Shown here piece by piece: positions 1-12,362 of a stretch of 64,000 nucleotides of DNA (within the stretch, counting starts at the first letter, position 1; the number at the start of each line of letters is the position of its first letter). A program made the translations under genes and the position numbers. The notes below the pieces were generated by a model. It saw only the letters and a list, made by a program, of their open reading frames with translations. It searched no databases and had not been told where the DNA came from. Source of the stretch: Xestospongia muta (lineage: Eukaryota > Porifera > Demospongiae > Haplosclerida > Petrosiidae); the NCBI GenBank assembly GCA_963693285.1, contig OY848922.1, positions 1,786,923 through 1,850,922 of the forward strand, in the 5' to 3' direction.

Positions 1-358
1 ATCTCTTAAAGTTCCATTCGTTTATATTTAGGGGCGGAGTTATACATTAGTAAGAACTATAGCAATTAGGATTATGTAAGAGAAAACCTTGTTTTAACAA
101 AGGAATATTTTAATAACATTTCTACTTAGATTAAGTCATTGTAAATATTAGTAAATACATTAATTGTACACAAATGTACATGTACATGTGATATCGTTGC
201 TGTTACATTGGAGTAGGAGTTTACTTAATGTGAGGGTTAAAAATAGATGTCACTTGTACTATGCTGACCACAAATGACTTACTTCCTCATACAAACACAA
301 GATACAGCAGATAATAATATAAAGTGATGGATTTTTTCTTTTATATTGTATTCCTCAG
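1..358 (+). other. Intron upstream of the first visible DNAJA exon
   Basis: This stretch ends in a clean acceptor (pyrimidine-rich, CAG) at 356-358, directly before the first visible J-domain exon. That exon starts in mid-codon and lacks the usual first ten or so residues, so the initiating exon lies left of the window. I see no start codon here that would encode a DnaJ N-terminus. Confidence 0.6.
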
Positions 359-3300
359 ATTTGCTGGGTGTTGAACCCAACGCCACTGAAGCAGAATTGA
401 AGAAGTCTTATCGTAAGATGGCTCTTAAGTATCACCCTGATAAAAATCCAGGACCAGAAAATGAAGAGAGGGTAATAACAATTTGTTGTATTGATGCTTT
501 GTTACTTTAATAACTAATATAAAGCTTACTTTATTGATGTTTAGGGAAACACAAATGTTCACTAGAATAATTGTAGCTATCCTAGATCATTAGGTCGCTG
601 TAGTTACTAATGGTAGCTATCCTAGGTCACTGTGATAAGTACTGATGTTCATTAGTCTAGAGCTTACTAATGGTAGCTATCCTAGGTCACTGTGATAAGT
701 ACTGATGTTCACTAGTCTAGAGCTTACTAATGGTAGCTATCCTAGGTCACTGTGGTAAGTACTGATGTTCACTAGTCTAGAGCTTACTAATGGTAGCTAT
801 CCTATGTCACTGTGGTAAGTACTGATGTTTACTAGTCTAGAGCTTACTAATGGTAGCTATCCTAGGTCACTATGGTAAGTACTGATGTTTACTAGTCTAG
901 AGCTTACTAATGGTAGCTATCCTAGGTCACTGTGGTAAGTACTGATGTTTGTTATGTAAAAATATTTTATTTCTTTTTAGTTCAAGTCAATAGCTCAAGC
1001 ATACGAAGTATTATCTAATGAGAAGACAAGAGAACTTTATGATAAAGGAGGTGAAGAAGCTCTCAAAGAAGGTGGCGGAGGTGGAAACTCAGGTAATTCT
1101 AAATTCAACTTAATTGATATAATGCAGTTTGTGTGATATTGACTCGTGTTTTTGATTCTAGCAATGGATATTTTTGATCTTGTGTTTGGTATGGGAAGAG
1201 ATAAGCGATCACGAGAGAAGAGAACTAAAGACATGATGTATCAACTTAGAGTATGTGGAACTAACTATCTGTCTTCATTTCAGGAGTTGGTCCATTGATA
1301 TGTTATTCATCAATCCATTTGCCTACCATTCAGACTCTTATTTATCAATTCGTTTATCTACTCACTTGTTCTTTTTCATTGAGATTCTTTCATTTATTGT
1401 GCCATTTTTCCGTAGGTATCACTTGAAGAGATGTACAATGGAAGCAAGAGAAAACTGGCTATTCAAAGAAATATTATTTGTTCTGCTTGCCAAGGAAAAG
1501 GGGGTAAAGAGGTGAGCTCCTAAATTAGTAATAATAATTAATACATCTAGTGACAAGCAATTGACAATATTATATCTCATATTATAAAGGGTGCTGTCAG
1601 AACGTGTACTGTTTGTGATGGACAAGGAACTAGAGTAAGGAAATAAACAAAATCATAATATATAATTGTTATAAATTCTTATAGGTTGCTATGCAACAAC
1701 TGGCTCCTGGATTTGTGGCGAGACAAATGTTGCCATGTAATGTATGTGGAGGGAAAGGCGAGATTATCAATGGTAGGATGATATAGTGTGTGTTAATAAT
1801 GTAACTGGATAATTTGTTATATAGTGTGTGTTAATAATGTAACTGGATAATTTGTTATATAGTGTGTGTTAATAATGTAACTGGATAATTTGTTATATAG
1901 TGTGTGTTAATAATGTAACTGGATAATTTGTTATATAGTGTGTGTTAATAATGTAACTGGATAATTCGTTATATAGTGTGTGTTAATAATGTAACTGGAT
2001 AATTCGTTATATAGTGTGTGTTAATAATGTAACTGGATAATTCGTTATATAGTGTGTGTTAATAATGTAACTGGATAATTCGTTATATAGTGTGTGTTAA
2101 TAATGTAACTGGATAATTCGTTATATAGTGTGTGTTAATAATGTAACTGGATAATTCGTTATATAGTGTGTGTTAATAATGTAACTGGATAATTCGTTAT
2201 ATAGTGTGTGTTAATAATGTAACTGGATAATTCGTTATATAGTGTGTGTTAATAATGTAACTGGATAATTCGTTATATAGTGTGTGTTAATAATGTAACT
2301 GGATAATTCGTTATATAGTGTGTGTTAATAATGTAACTGGATAATTTGTTATACAGTGTGTGTTAATAATGTAACTGGATAATTTGTTATATAGATAAGG
2401 ACAAATGTAAAGAGTGCTATGGACATAAAGTAGTTAGTGACAAGAAGATATTAGAGGTGTGACCAATGATGGATAAAATGGATGGATGAAATAACTGTTG
2501 GATGGATGAATGGATAGTTGGATGAACAAGGATAGTGATAGAGTGAGAGAGACTTAGTTTATTGTGATATATTTTGTCATCAGGTACATGTTGATAAAGG
2601 TATGAAAGATGGAGACAAAGTCACATTTAGAGGGGAATCAACTCAGGTATGCATTATTTAACAGTGCTACTTTTTACTTATCGATGTTCTTGTTATCTCT
2701 TCCAGCAACCTGGTTACGAGACTGGTGATGTTCTTATATTCTTGGAAGAGAGTGAACACATTGTTTTTAAACGAAAGGACACTGATCTCTTTATGACACT
2801 AGTACGATATCTGTATAGGTTTTAATAGTCTGTTACTCTTCTCCCCTCCCTTCTTCCTCGCTAGAATGTCAATTTAGCTGAAGCACTGACTGGTTGTAAA
2901 AAGATCATCAAAACATTGGATGATAGAAAGCTCGTAGTTCAGACTTTACCTGGAGAAGTCATCAAACATGGTCGGTAATACTCTTCTGTGTGTGATGTTG
3001 TAATTTATGTACGATTACTATAGGTGATGTAAAGGTGATACTCAATGAGGGTATGCCTCAGTATAGGAATCCTTTTGATAAAGGACGACTTGTCATAAAG
3101 TTTAATGTAAGCTTTTGTTAGTGTGTGTGTGTGTGCGTGAGTGTTTCCATCTAGGTTGTCTTTCCTCCAAATAACTTTTTGCCTTCAAAAAATGACCTTG
3201 AAACATTGAAGAAACTACTTCCTGAACAAGATGATGTAATCATACCAGACGATTGTGAAGAAGTCAGTGTCACTTCCATATCTAAATGAATTACTGCACA

Positions 3301-3633
3301 ATTTTTAATGTTGTCTGTTATGTAACATTAGTAATCTCTATCACTTGTAATTTAATTGTGTCACTATATACAATAGGCTCATCTTCAGGATATTGATCCA
3401 GAAGCTGAGAGACAGAAAAGAAGATATACAGTGAGTAGCAGAAGCATCTAATACAACAAAATATTAGACAGTAATACGTTACATTATAAATACAACTCTG
3501 GACTGTTTCAATGAAAGCAGTTTATTTTGTTAGATGCTTATACTTGTTGATATTGTATTCTATTTCTGTTTATTAGGATGAGAGTGATGGACCAATGGGA
3601 GGTGCTCGAACAGTACAATGTCAGACTCAATAG
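359..3633 (+). CDS. DNAJA: DnaJ homolog subfamily A (type I Hsp40), 5' end missing
   Basis: Cytosolic Hsp70 co-chaperone that stimulates Hsp70 ATPase and binds unfolded clients. Fourteen exons are visible: 359-471, 981-1092, 1162-1250, 1416-1511, 1590-1634, 1685-1772, 2395-2456, 2584-2646, 2706-2801, 2865-2970, 3024-3106, 3155-3262, 3377-3430, 3577-3633. They join in frame into 389 codons, matching the roughly 400 aa of the family once the off-window first exon is added. Seen in order: J domain with HPD (YHPDKNP), a Gly-rich linker, four zinc-finger half-sites ([32 protein letters not shown]), two beta-sandwich client-binding domains, and the C-terminal CaaX box CQTQ, which predicts farnesylation. 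The ending VQCQTQ is closest to DNAJA1. Two introns hold minisatellite arrays. The donor after exon 2965-2970 is a weak gtcggt, required by phase. Confidence 0.95.
553..950 (+). repeat. 60-bp minisatellite, array A (in a DNAJA intron)
   Basis: About six and a half tandem copies of a 60-bp unit fill most of the intron between exons 359-471 and 981-1092. The unit includes ACTAGTCTAGAGCTTACTAA, TAGCTATCCTAGGTCACTG and GGTAAGTACTGATG. Copies differ by single bases. The same unit recurs inverted at 56.7-57.35 kb and in direct orientation at 59.3-59.8 kb, so it is a dispersed family and not local slippage. Confidence 0.93.
1783..2394 (+). repeat. 38-bp minisatellite ending at a DNAJA splice acceptor
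   Basis: About 16 tandem copies of a 38-bp unit (atagtgtgtgttaataatgt, aactggataa, then ttYgttat). Unit starts fall every 38 bases (1783, 1821, 1859). The last copy ends with ttgttatatag, and that AG is the acceptor for exon 2395-2456. One position is T in the first four and last two copies and C in the middle block, as expected if new copies arise inside the array. Confidence 0.95.
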
Positions 3634-3834
3634 GAGTGGGTTCCTTTTCATGCAGTATTGTTGTTGTTCTTATTATTTATGCTTGCATTATTATAAAATA
3701 ATTGATATAATTATAATTATGAAGTATTGTCGGTTTTGTGTTTTCACAATAATTACTAAAATAATAAATAATATAATAGCTAACTTTAATTGATTGCAGG
3801 AGGGGCTAAGCTCCACCCCTTATGATTTAGTAAG

Positions 3835-5324
3835 ATGTCTTCCAGGGCGGATGGTGTAAAACGAAGGCAACAACCTAACAGAACAAGTAAAAATAGAACT
3901 CAGTTAGAGTTGGATGGATTTATTACATAATGTTTCTATTGCTCAGTATTAATATTAGTAAGATGTCCACAAAGCATGGACTTCCTTGCTGGATCATATT
4001 ATAGGCAGTTGATATTTTTTCAACATGAAGTCCATACTTTGTTGTGTGTTAACTGATCCCCACCTCCTAAATCCTACATACTAACTATACTAGTCTCATG
4101 TCCCCCAATTTTTGGGGGAGGGAAGCATCTGGAGACTCTGTTGCTACTATTAAAATAGCTCCAGCATGGATCCATGTGGACCAATTGAAAATAATTTTGT
4201 CATCTTTGTTATATGTTGTCACAATATGATTGTAGACTGTAGTAATGTCATTTTGCATCCTTGAAATGTCAATATAAGTCATGAGAATCTCTAAACAAGT
4301 AGTTTTCATAAAACATAACAAAAAACAAACCAAAAAAACAAACAGTTGTACTATTTGTTATGCATGTATGACATTTGAAAGTCTATTTACTATCTTTGCT
4401 ATCAGCCACACCCATTTCATAAGACAGCTTCATTAAGAGTCTCCAAACATTTCCCTTCCCAGCAATGTCAGGCAACACTCAACCATAACTACATGTAGCA
4501 AGGAATGACTTCCTGCCACTTACAATAATATATTGTATTATTAAACAATCGACTTATTGTATTCCATTAAAATATATCATTAATAATTATAATTCATGTT
4601 AAGTGTTTATACTTGCATGTTTTAGAATCTCGTCAGCAAAGCAGAGCTGGTCGACCTATCAAATTACCTCAACGACTTAACGATATTTATGTTACTAGCT
4701 CCAGTGATTTTACACATCAATTAGCAACATGTGAAAGACTATTGGATGAAGGGTAAATAATAACTGACATTGTAGGCCAGTTAGTGGTACTAATATCAAT
4801 ATATTTAACCTATAACAATAGGAGTAACCCTTTATTTCTTTTTGTTACAGTGGTCTTGAGGTCCATATATATGGTGTGGGCTCTGCTATTAACAGAGCAA
4901 TTAATTTAACACTTCAATTGCGTGAGAAATTAGGCTCTAAAATTGAGGTATTCATAAATATTGTTATATTGCTTTAAAGTTATTTGGTATAGACTTCAAT
5001 CACTACCTCTTCAATAGATATCGATCAGTTAGACTTTTTAGAGGTCAGTTGTATTCATTTTGCAGTCTTAATGACATTCAATATATTCTGATTTAGCCTT
5101 GCTTTTGGTATTCTGAAACTGAAACTTAAATAATGTTTTGGTGAGGGATGGGTTTATCTGTAATACAGCCTGGCCTCTATGTTACATGCTTTATAATACT
5201 TGATAATATGTATTATTGTAATTATTATTATGTTATAATTATGTAGATTACATTACCAGAACCTGAAACAAGAGGAAGAAATGTTTCTTTATTACATATA
5301 AAAACATGGAAAATACACACATAA
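3835..5324 (+). CDS. POP7: RNase P/MRP protein subunit p20 (Alba family)
   Basis: Subunit of nuclear RNase P and RNase MRP; it pairs with the p25 Alba protein to bind the P3 RNA domain. Five exons (3835-3886, 4626-4752, 4851-4947, 4993-5043, 5247-5324) join in frame to 134 aa, close to human RPP20 (140 aa). Recognised by the family blocks LPQRLNDIYVTSSSDF, the Alba core VHIYGVGSAINRAINL with its SAINRA stretch, and the C-terminal LPEPETRGRN segment followed by a short final beta strand. The first ATG is 201 bp downstream of the DNAJA stop, and TMEM203 starts 84 bp after this stop, a compact head-to-tail trio. The first intron (739 bp) is the only long one, and nothing recognisable lies in it. 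Confidence 0.93.
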
Positions 5325-5408
5325 TTAATTTTTCAAATTTTTTTGGTGGGCGGTACAACGGTGGGTGGGGTCAATTTGTTGAAACTAGAGATTCAGCAGG
5401 GGGCAACT

Positions 5409-5846
5409 ATGTTGCTGTCTATGAGAGAGATGGTGGTTTGGCTCGGTGTGGGCCCGTTTGAAGCGTTCTTACACAGCATGGGTCTGCTCTTTTTCGTCTT
5501 GTTATTGACTTTACGAGTGGAACAAGTTCTAACAGGAACGTGGCATGTTGTGTTCATCCCTCTGTACACAGCATTAACTCTAGACGCCTATTATAACGCC
5601 ATTCAATTCACCAGAATCATTAACTTTGTAGTAAGGATGAAAGAGAACATTTTTTTCTCTATATTTCACTTTGTGATGTTATTGATCCGAATTGCATTGC
5701 TGGTGTATGCAGAGATAGAGACAGCTAATGTATTGGATGGCTCTTCTGAGCCAGAATATTTAATTGTACCTTGTGTGTTGATTTTTTGCTTTCTTGTGTT
5801 TCGTTTAATTCCTGTTATTAGATCTGTCAAAAGTGATCATGAATAA
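5409..5846 (+). CDS. TMEM203: TMEM203-like four-pass ER membrane protein
   Basis: Single exon of 145 aa beginning MLLSMREMVVWLG, which aligns by eye with the family N-terminus. The reading frame is open further upstream from a TTG, but the family start is the ATG at 5409. Four hydrophobic segments lie at about residues 18-38, 44-64, 80-102 and 116-136, with LTLRVEQVL after the first as in other members. Known role from vertebrate work: an ER protein affecting store calcium and STING signalling; the role here is inferred. Human TMEM203 is also intronless. An AATAAA polyadenylation hexamer (5842-5847) overlaps the stop codon, so the 3' UTR may be very short. Confidence 0.82.
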   Translation: MLLSMREMVVWLGVGPFEAFLHSMGLLFFVLLLTLRVEQVLTGTWHVVFIPLYTALTLDAYYNAIQFTRIINFVVRMKENIFFSIFHFVMLLIRIALLVYAEIETANVLDGSSEPEYLIVPCVLIFCFLVFRLIPVIRSVKSDHE

Positions 5847-6017
5847 AACATTTCATTTTAAAGTATACATGTCATAATCTGTTCATTTATGTTTATATCA
5901 GTAACGATAATATTATATTGTACTATTGAATATATACATATAAAATATAAGTCATGCACTGTGCAGTTCTGTCAGTGATCTACTGTTTGAATATAGTTGT
6001 ACATATTCAAATATGCA

Positions 6018-7154
6018 ATGAATATCTTTACTTTGATGCAAACTGCAGGGTGGAGCTCAAGAACAAAGGACATGGCCAACATAAGGAGGACAGGATGTAT
6101 TGCTAGTGATGACTTTCAAGTAGCCATCAGAACTAGTCCTGATTATGATAATGCTTTTCATAGTATTAAAGCAAAGGCACTTAGCAATAGTTATGACTCA
6201 ATTCGTGATGATGAATCAAGTATGAAGGACCTTCGTATGAAATCATTGCAGAGTGGTGTAGCATCATCAACAACTCCTAGAGAATTACAAAGCAAAAGGA
6301 TCAAAGGTCTGGATGGTCCATCAGCTATAGCTATCACCAAGGATGGTCTTTTAGTGGTATCCGAATGGCGAGGTAACTCAGTATCTTTGGTCAAAAAAGA
6401 GAGTTTCATAATGAAGACATTTGGAAGGCGTCAACTAACAAAAGAGAGTATCTTTTATAATCGTATGTCTGGTGTACCCACTAGGAACAGCGAACTCCAT
6501 GGTGAATCCTTTGGTGAATTACACGAGCCTACTGGTATAGCAGTTACTAAAGAAAATAAAATTATTGTAGTTGACAGCAAAAACAATCGTATACAACTGT
6601 TCTCAAGATCAGGATTACCTCTTGTTGCAGTTGGAACAGAAAAAGATGAGAATATTCAATTCAATTTACCATATGATACATGTTTAGATCCAGGTGGTCG
6701 TATTTATGTTAGTGATTCCTTCAACCATCAGATTCAAGTTTTGACACCAGAATTATACTTGTCTCATAAATTTGGACAAAAAGGTTCTTCTCTTGGTAAA
6801 TTTGAATACCCTTTAGGAATGGCCATTGACAAAGAAGGGATGATATATGTTTGCGATCGAGACAACAATCGTGTACAAAAGATGAGTTGTTATGGCAGAT
6901 GTGTAGCTGAATTCAAACATAATAGGTTACTGTATCCAATTAAAGTAGCTGTCGATGATACCAACAATATTGTCTACGTGAGCTACAGTTTTGCTTCTGA
7001 AGTTGCCATGTTTGATTCAAGTTCAGGAGAATGCATTGGTAGTTTTTGTTCTCAAACACCTGGAGGAGAAAAATTAAAGCGACCACGTGGTATTGCTGTA
7101 GATGAATCAGGCAAAGTGTTTGTGTGTGATACTTCTAGAAATGAAGTCTGGTTA

Positions 7155-7160
<6 letters not shown>
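6018..7160 (+). CDS. NHL-repeat protein (six-bladed propeller)
   Basis: Single-exon frame of about 380 aa. The start is uncertain: 6018 is the first ATG, but 6072 (ACATGG) has better context, and a 3' splice site (actgcag) at 6041-6047 could join an upstream exon. The first 100 residues are polar and low in structure. From about residue 98 there are six NHL repeats, each with the pattern P-x-G/x-x-A-x-(4-6)-I/V-V-x-D/E (for example LHEPTGIAVTKENKIIVVDS and LKRPRGIAVDESGKVFVCDT), enough for one closed propeller. No RING, B-box or filamin domain is present, unlike the TRIM-NHL gene at 34.1 kb. NHL propellers bind proteins or RNA; the partner is unknown. An AT microsatellite starts immediately after the stop. 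Confidence 0.75.
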
Positions 7161-7209
<49 letters not shown>

Positions 7210-7215
7210 TATATA
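7161..7215 (+). repeat. (AT)n microsatellite
   Basis: Almost pure TA dinucleotides directly after the stop of the NHL gene, so probably within its 3' UTR or terminator region. Confidence 0.9.
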
Positions 7216-10200
7216 TGTATATCTAATGTCTAATAGTATTAATTTGTATCATATTTTTTGTATATTGTCTGATCATGGCAAGACTGTGTTTAAAATGTTT
7301 ATATTTTTTTATATAATTATACAATTGCAACTTATGATCTATTGTTTATATAATTCTATTCCTGTCATATTTAATTTCAATATATATTTCTGTGTGGAAG
7401 GCTTCAATCCAACTAATCTCTGATGTAACTGAACGACTCCAAGTTCTGCGAAATTATGAAGTAGCTAGTTGCTTACCATTTTTAAGAGAGCCACACCTAA
7501 TCTAGAGGTCCACACCTACAAATGTTGAGAGCAAGGTAAAAAATTTTGTAGTATTTTATTTTTTGTACATCGTGTCCATTAGATATTGAGTAACAAAAAA
7601 ACAGTAATTATGACAGTTGTTAGTGAGATGATCATGATGCCATTGTCTTCGTCAGAGCAAACATTTTGAGACCAAGTAAGTTATGAGTAGACTTCAATGG
7701 TTTAAGTCTCTTTTGTCGTAAATGGTACTTTGTTGTGAGGTTAACATTGAAAACCGAGACTTTAATAACGGTATCTATATGTACTAATTATTGCCTTAAA
7801 CTATGTAAGACACTTATGGGACAGGGAACCATTAGCTTCATTATGCACGTGTGTACTTTAAATAATGGCTTTGTTGTCATAGATTGTATATTATATAATA
7901 TATATATACAATCTATCTTGTCAATTAACATTGACAAAAATCAACCGATAGGGTTGATTTTGTATGTTATTACTATAAATAGTAACGTGAACTGTCTGTT
8001 TCTACATTTAGGGTTAAATAAAGATTATCAAGGGATCAGTAGATAATATTAATAACTCAATTGTTCAAAGCTCCATGTTGTTTTTGATCATATAAGTCAC
8101 ATGACTTATGACATAAGTCACATGACATATTATTGATGTACTATGAATACAGCATGTTATAGTGGGTGTCAGTGAGTCTATAACTCTCGTGATATCAGTT
8201 CTAGTATATCCTAATATGATATAGTTCTCATAATAATCTCTCCATAAAAGCAATACTATAGTTTTCATAGCTGTAGTCCCTTCTTATCAATGAGATTAGA
8301 GTATTCTCGTAGACTTTATGTCTATACATCAAATTTTTATATAAACCATTTATCAATATGCAGGCATAAGCTCAGTACTATAATTATATATAGTGAAGTA
8401 ACTACAATCTTGCTGTATTACCAAGTCAGAGTACCTTAATTGTATTCCTAATAGTGTCTAATATAGACAATATAGTACACCTGTATGTGTCAGTGATACA
8501 ATTAAGCCTTTTTATAAAATAAGAACACATGTTTAATAATACTTTGAAGTATTAGTATAGTACTAGAACAAGCACCATTGAAGGACATGCTTTCATTTCC
8601 TTCATGATTTGTTCTGCCTTAATATTGAATTTAAAACTAAACTTTGATGTCATCAAGTCCTTTGATGTCAACACTATGTTATAATGCTGAATTGACTTTT
8701 CCTTAAACTTTTACAGGAAATTGTTGGTTGCTTTGTGAGTATTAATAAATCTTGTCGCTTCATTGAGATTGTATTGACAGTTCAGGCCACAGTGAAATGG
8801 GAGTTATGGCAGTTATTATAACTGTAGACACATTTATAAGCTTTTCTGTTGATTGTAAACATGTATATATGTGTGCCTGTCTGTGTGTGTGTATGTATGT
8901 ATGTATGTATGTATGTATAATTGTTTAGCATCAAAGAGATGTTGATGTTGGCAAGTACAAAGTTCATTATGATTACATCTACCTTTGTGGGTGTTTTTGA
9001 CCAATATTATACTATGTTGGGGAAACTTTGTACTGGATGACAGACATGTCATGACATGTTGACCTAGTACTATAATAACACTTAAAAAGAGATAATAAGA
9101 CCACATGCTGTACACATGGAATGTATTATATTATCATGTCTTATCATTGTATGTTTTCTTTCTCTTATCTTTGATAAGGATCTATTCTGTGGGTAGTTCA
9201 CCGTATTTGTTAAAGTGAAGTTTTAAAAAAGCATAGCTTTGATGTACAACAATTTATATATCAATCATAAAGTAGAAAGAAAATTTTTGATTATTCTCTC
9301 TCCTCTTAATACACGTTTTTCTATGCTGACCATGTCAACCAGATTGTTTTAGGCCATTTTTACAACTTTCATTACCTATTTTAACTTTGTAATTGTCTGT
9401 AACTATTGAAGAAGCAAGTAAAATCATGTTCACTAATGATTCATACCTCATCAGTTGTCTGTCTGATTACATTTATTATCATAGTTACTATGTATTAAAG
9501 TCAAAATTACCTTATATGGACATCTACTAGGACTACAACTTAACGATCCACATAGCTATTGCTACTGATACTATTACATAACTTCCTTGCTCCATATTTA
9601 GTATATATTTAGTATATAAAGACCTTCTTTAGGATACATACTTTATAGCTATTTGATTTTTTAATCGGATATTATGTCATAACTGTTGTTACCCTTAACA
9701 GGAAGATTTGGTGATATCTTTTAAGTATAATCATGACTTCTTTAACTTAATTCATTACATGGTAACACATTCACATCATTAGATACTATTAAACTGAGTA
9801 TAATGATTGTCACACATAAATTCTTCAAGTTAACTTATTTGAATGCTAGCACAATCGCTAGCACAATCATATGATTAGAAGCATTTAAAATATCTAGATA
9901 ATAATATTCACAACTTACAAACATAATAAATAAAATAACACCAAGTGGGAGCTGTATTGGTATTGTATTCGCAGCTATAAACGGTATATTGTATTATTAA
10001 TAATTATCTATTTATTACTAGGTAAGAAATTAGTAATTTGGTTTCAATGAGATTTGTCATTGTTAACAAAGCAACTATAATTATATCAAAAGTTCACGTT
10101 AGTTTGTTGGTTCGTATTACCATATATCAGAGTTCACCAATGGAATAATGATATCAACCTATAGGTACAGACCCATTCAGTTGCATACCATTGAATATAG

Positions 10201-10469
10201 TCAAATTTACTCTAATATATCTGAACAAGGATGTTTGTCATTTGTACATACGTTGTTTACTACTAGTCATTTAATAGGTCATTGTTCTCCTATGTGAATA
10301 TCCTGCACCATGACCAGCCACCCTTCAAAAACAGAAGACGCCACAACTATATTCGGTTATTAATCAATGCTTATTTATAAAAGATGAAAATAATGAATTT
10401 GTAAAAGTATGTATTTCATGAAAAACAACTATTGATAAAACGATAATACACCAGTGATAAACAAACATT
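7216..10469. other. Gene-poor spacer
   Basis: I see no gene I can support in this 3.2 kb. It contains a short exon-like open segment (about 7404-7497, +), a run of three perfect hairpins (7881-7961), a GTAT microsatellite near 8887-8920 (with the preceding GT run), and otherwise AT-rich sequence with frequent stops on both strands. Confidence 0.6.
7881..7961. other. Three consecutive perfect hairpins
   Basis: Stem 1 pairs agattgtatat (7881-7891) with atatacaatct (7904-7914). Stem 2 pairs ttgtcaat (7918-7925) with attgacaa (7930-7937) over a four-base loop. Stem 3 pairs aaaatcaacc (7937-7946) with ggttgatttt (7952-7961) over five bases. They are seen directly in the sequence; function unknown. 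Confidence 0.7.
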
Positions 10470-12108
10470 TTAATGTCGACCAACTTTGTAGGCGACAATA
10501 GTAGCGTGATCCAGTTTTCCCGGCATTTGTTTTACAAATGCCGCAAATTCTGGATCTTCTTTCGATTTTCTTTTAATGTCTATACCTTGTTCAATACAGT
10601 CTGCACGGAAAAGTCTTTTATAATTAGTTAATTCGACAACAAAGTTCATTAAATATGCTGCTACCGTTTGAGCAGTCATGTGATGTAACATTAAATTGTG
10701 ATGTTTACGCAGTAAAGAGGTCATCATAGGGGTGTTCTCGCAACATGCTTTTATTTCAAGATGTGATCCTTGTCTTTCGAATTCAGGGCTTGTACAGTTC
10801 GATACTCTGTTTTCTACATGCATCATAGTTCCAATATGACTTGTATCACAAATAACAGGACTATTATCACCATTTATACTGTCTTGACTGTTAAAAGGGC
10901 TACCATTATTTGGAGAATCGAGATCCATTAAAATTTCCATTCCACTATCTGGGCTCCTTTTATACTTTAGGGTACCATGTGGACTGTCGTATATTTCCAG
11001 ACCTGGACACTGTTCATGTCTTAAACTAGGATTTTCTTGACTGGTATTAGGACTTTCATCAGTAGTACTGCTTTCTGGATTGCTGCTTTGACTGTATCTG
11101 GGATCACTGCATCCAAAAGATTGAACATAACGAGGGGACAGGTTATCTGATACACCATCTGACATGAGAAGGACAATGTCATCAGGATGTACAGGCATAT
11201 AGGCAAAAGTGAGATTATCGAGGTCAGCTAAACTTCCGATAGCAGGTCCTAATGCTCCTCCTGAATTATGAAAATTGCGAACACCATCTTCAGGATGACA
11301 GCCTACTGTTGCTTCACTGACTTGCTGAGTATGAGGACAATAGACACATATTGGACTGTCACCTACACTGACTACAAAAAGACCCCATTCTTCTGTTGAA
11401 GATGAACTCCTGGACTGTTTTAGTTCGCAAACAACAGCAACACTCAATGTAGTAAGAGTTGCATGATGTTCCATAATAGTGTGATGGGCATTGTCTATAG
11501 ATTCTAATAGTAGCTTTGAAAGAGCGGTCGATGATGGATTTGATTTCAATTTGCACATGTTCTCTGTTATAGTTGTCACTGCAGACTGAACTGCACAGCG
11601 AGCTGAAAGTCTTGGTTTCTTGCCCCAACTAACGCCATCTGCAACTGCAAGGATGGCATTATTTTCTCTTACAACAACTGCAAAAACATCAGCTATTGGG
11701 TCTCCAACGATGTATGGTTGACGTTGAGGTATATCATTGATGAGGTTTATTCTTTCTCTTGTTCTATCTTCCTCATATAATGAGAGAGAGAGACCATACG
11801 CAAACTCTGAAGGTGTGTTCCAATCATCAACACCACCAACAGAAGAACAAGAAAAGGTTTCAGATTGAAGATCTAAGTGGGTCATTCCACTGTTTGGACC
11901 CGTATATGCAGACAAAACTTCTTCTTTCCATTGTGCTAATGGTAGATGGGGAATGGAATCAGGTTTGGGTCCATAAGTTAACTCTTTTTTCACTAGTGGT
12001 ACGTCACTGCTTCTAAATAAGAGATTATACGTTGTAAAAATGAAAGGCAGACACTAACATTAGGTCTTACTTGTTTCTTCGAACTATGCGTTTCACGAAA
12101 GAAGCCAT
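10470..12108 (-). CDS. PP2C-like (PPM-type) phosphatase-domain protein
   Basis: Two exons on the minus strand, 12071-12108 (MASFVKRIVRRN) and 10470-12012, join in phase to 526 aa. PPM-family motifs are visible: AVADGVSWG (metal-binding DG motif), SVGDSPICVY (GDS motif) and LLMSDGVSDNL (SDG-x-x-D). The DG motif lacks the second Gly and has SWG instead of the catalytic (H)GG, so activity may be altered or lost. An insert of about 150 residues rich in Ser, Pro and Asp follows the SDGVSDNL motif, and the C-terminus has a predicted helical stretch. It resembles the PP2C-like domain proteins known in insects under the CG9801 name. The start is set by the only in-frame ATG after splicing. It lies between the gene-poor spacer and the P450 cluster. 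Confidence 0.85.
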
Positions 12109-12362
12109 GATTGTCTTGAACTAAAGAAATTTTCAAAGCACTTGATAGTTTATATAACAAACGCATAACACCGAGTCATCGATGCGTCATTGACTCTATA
12201 GGGTACGTAATTATAACTATAACAATTATAGACTCGGTTGTGTAGGCGATGTTGAGCCACACCCACAACAAATTTTAATGATTATTATAATTGAATGATA
12301 AGTAAGTCTGTAGTAGTATAAACTATTTGACTCATTTAGTCCATACATAATAGCTGGTTGCT

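Noticed and set aside
553..950. CRISPR-like array
   Set aside because: Units are contiguous 60-bp tandem copies without unique spacers, in an animal intron.
4085..4333. 82-codon minus-strand frame inside POP7 intron 1
   Set aside because: No homology recognised, no splice partners, and it lies within an intron of a well-supported gene.
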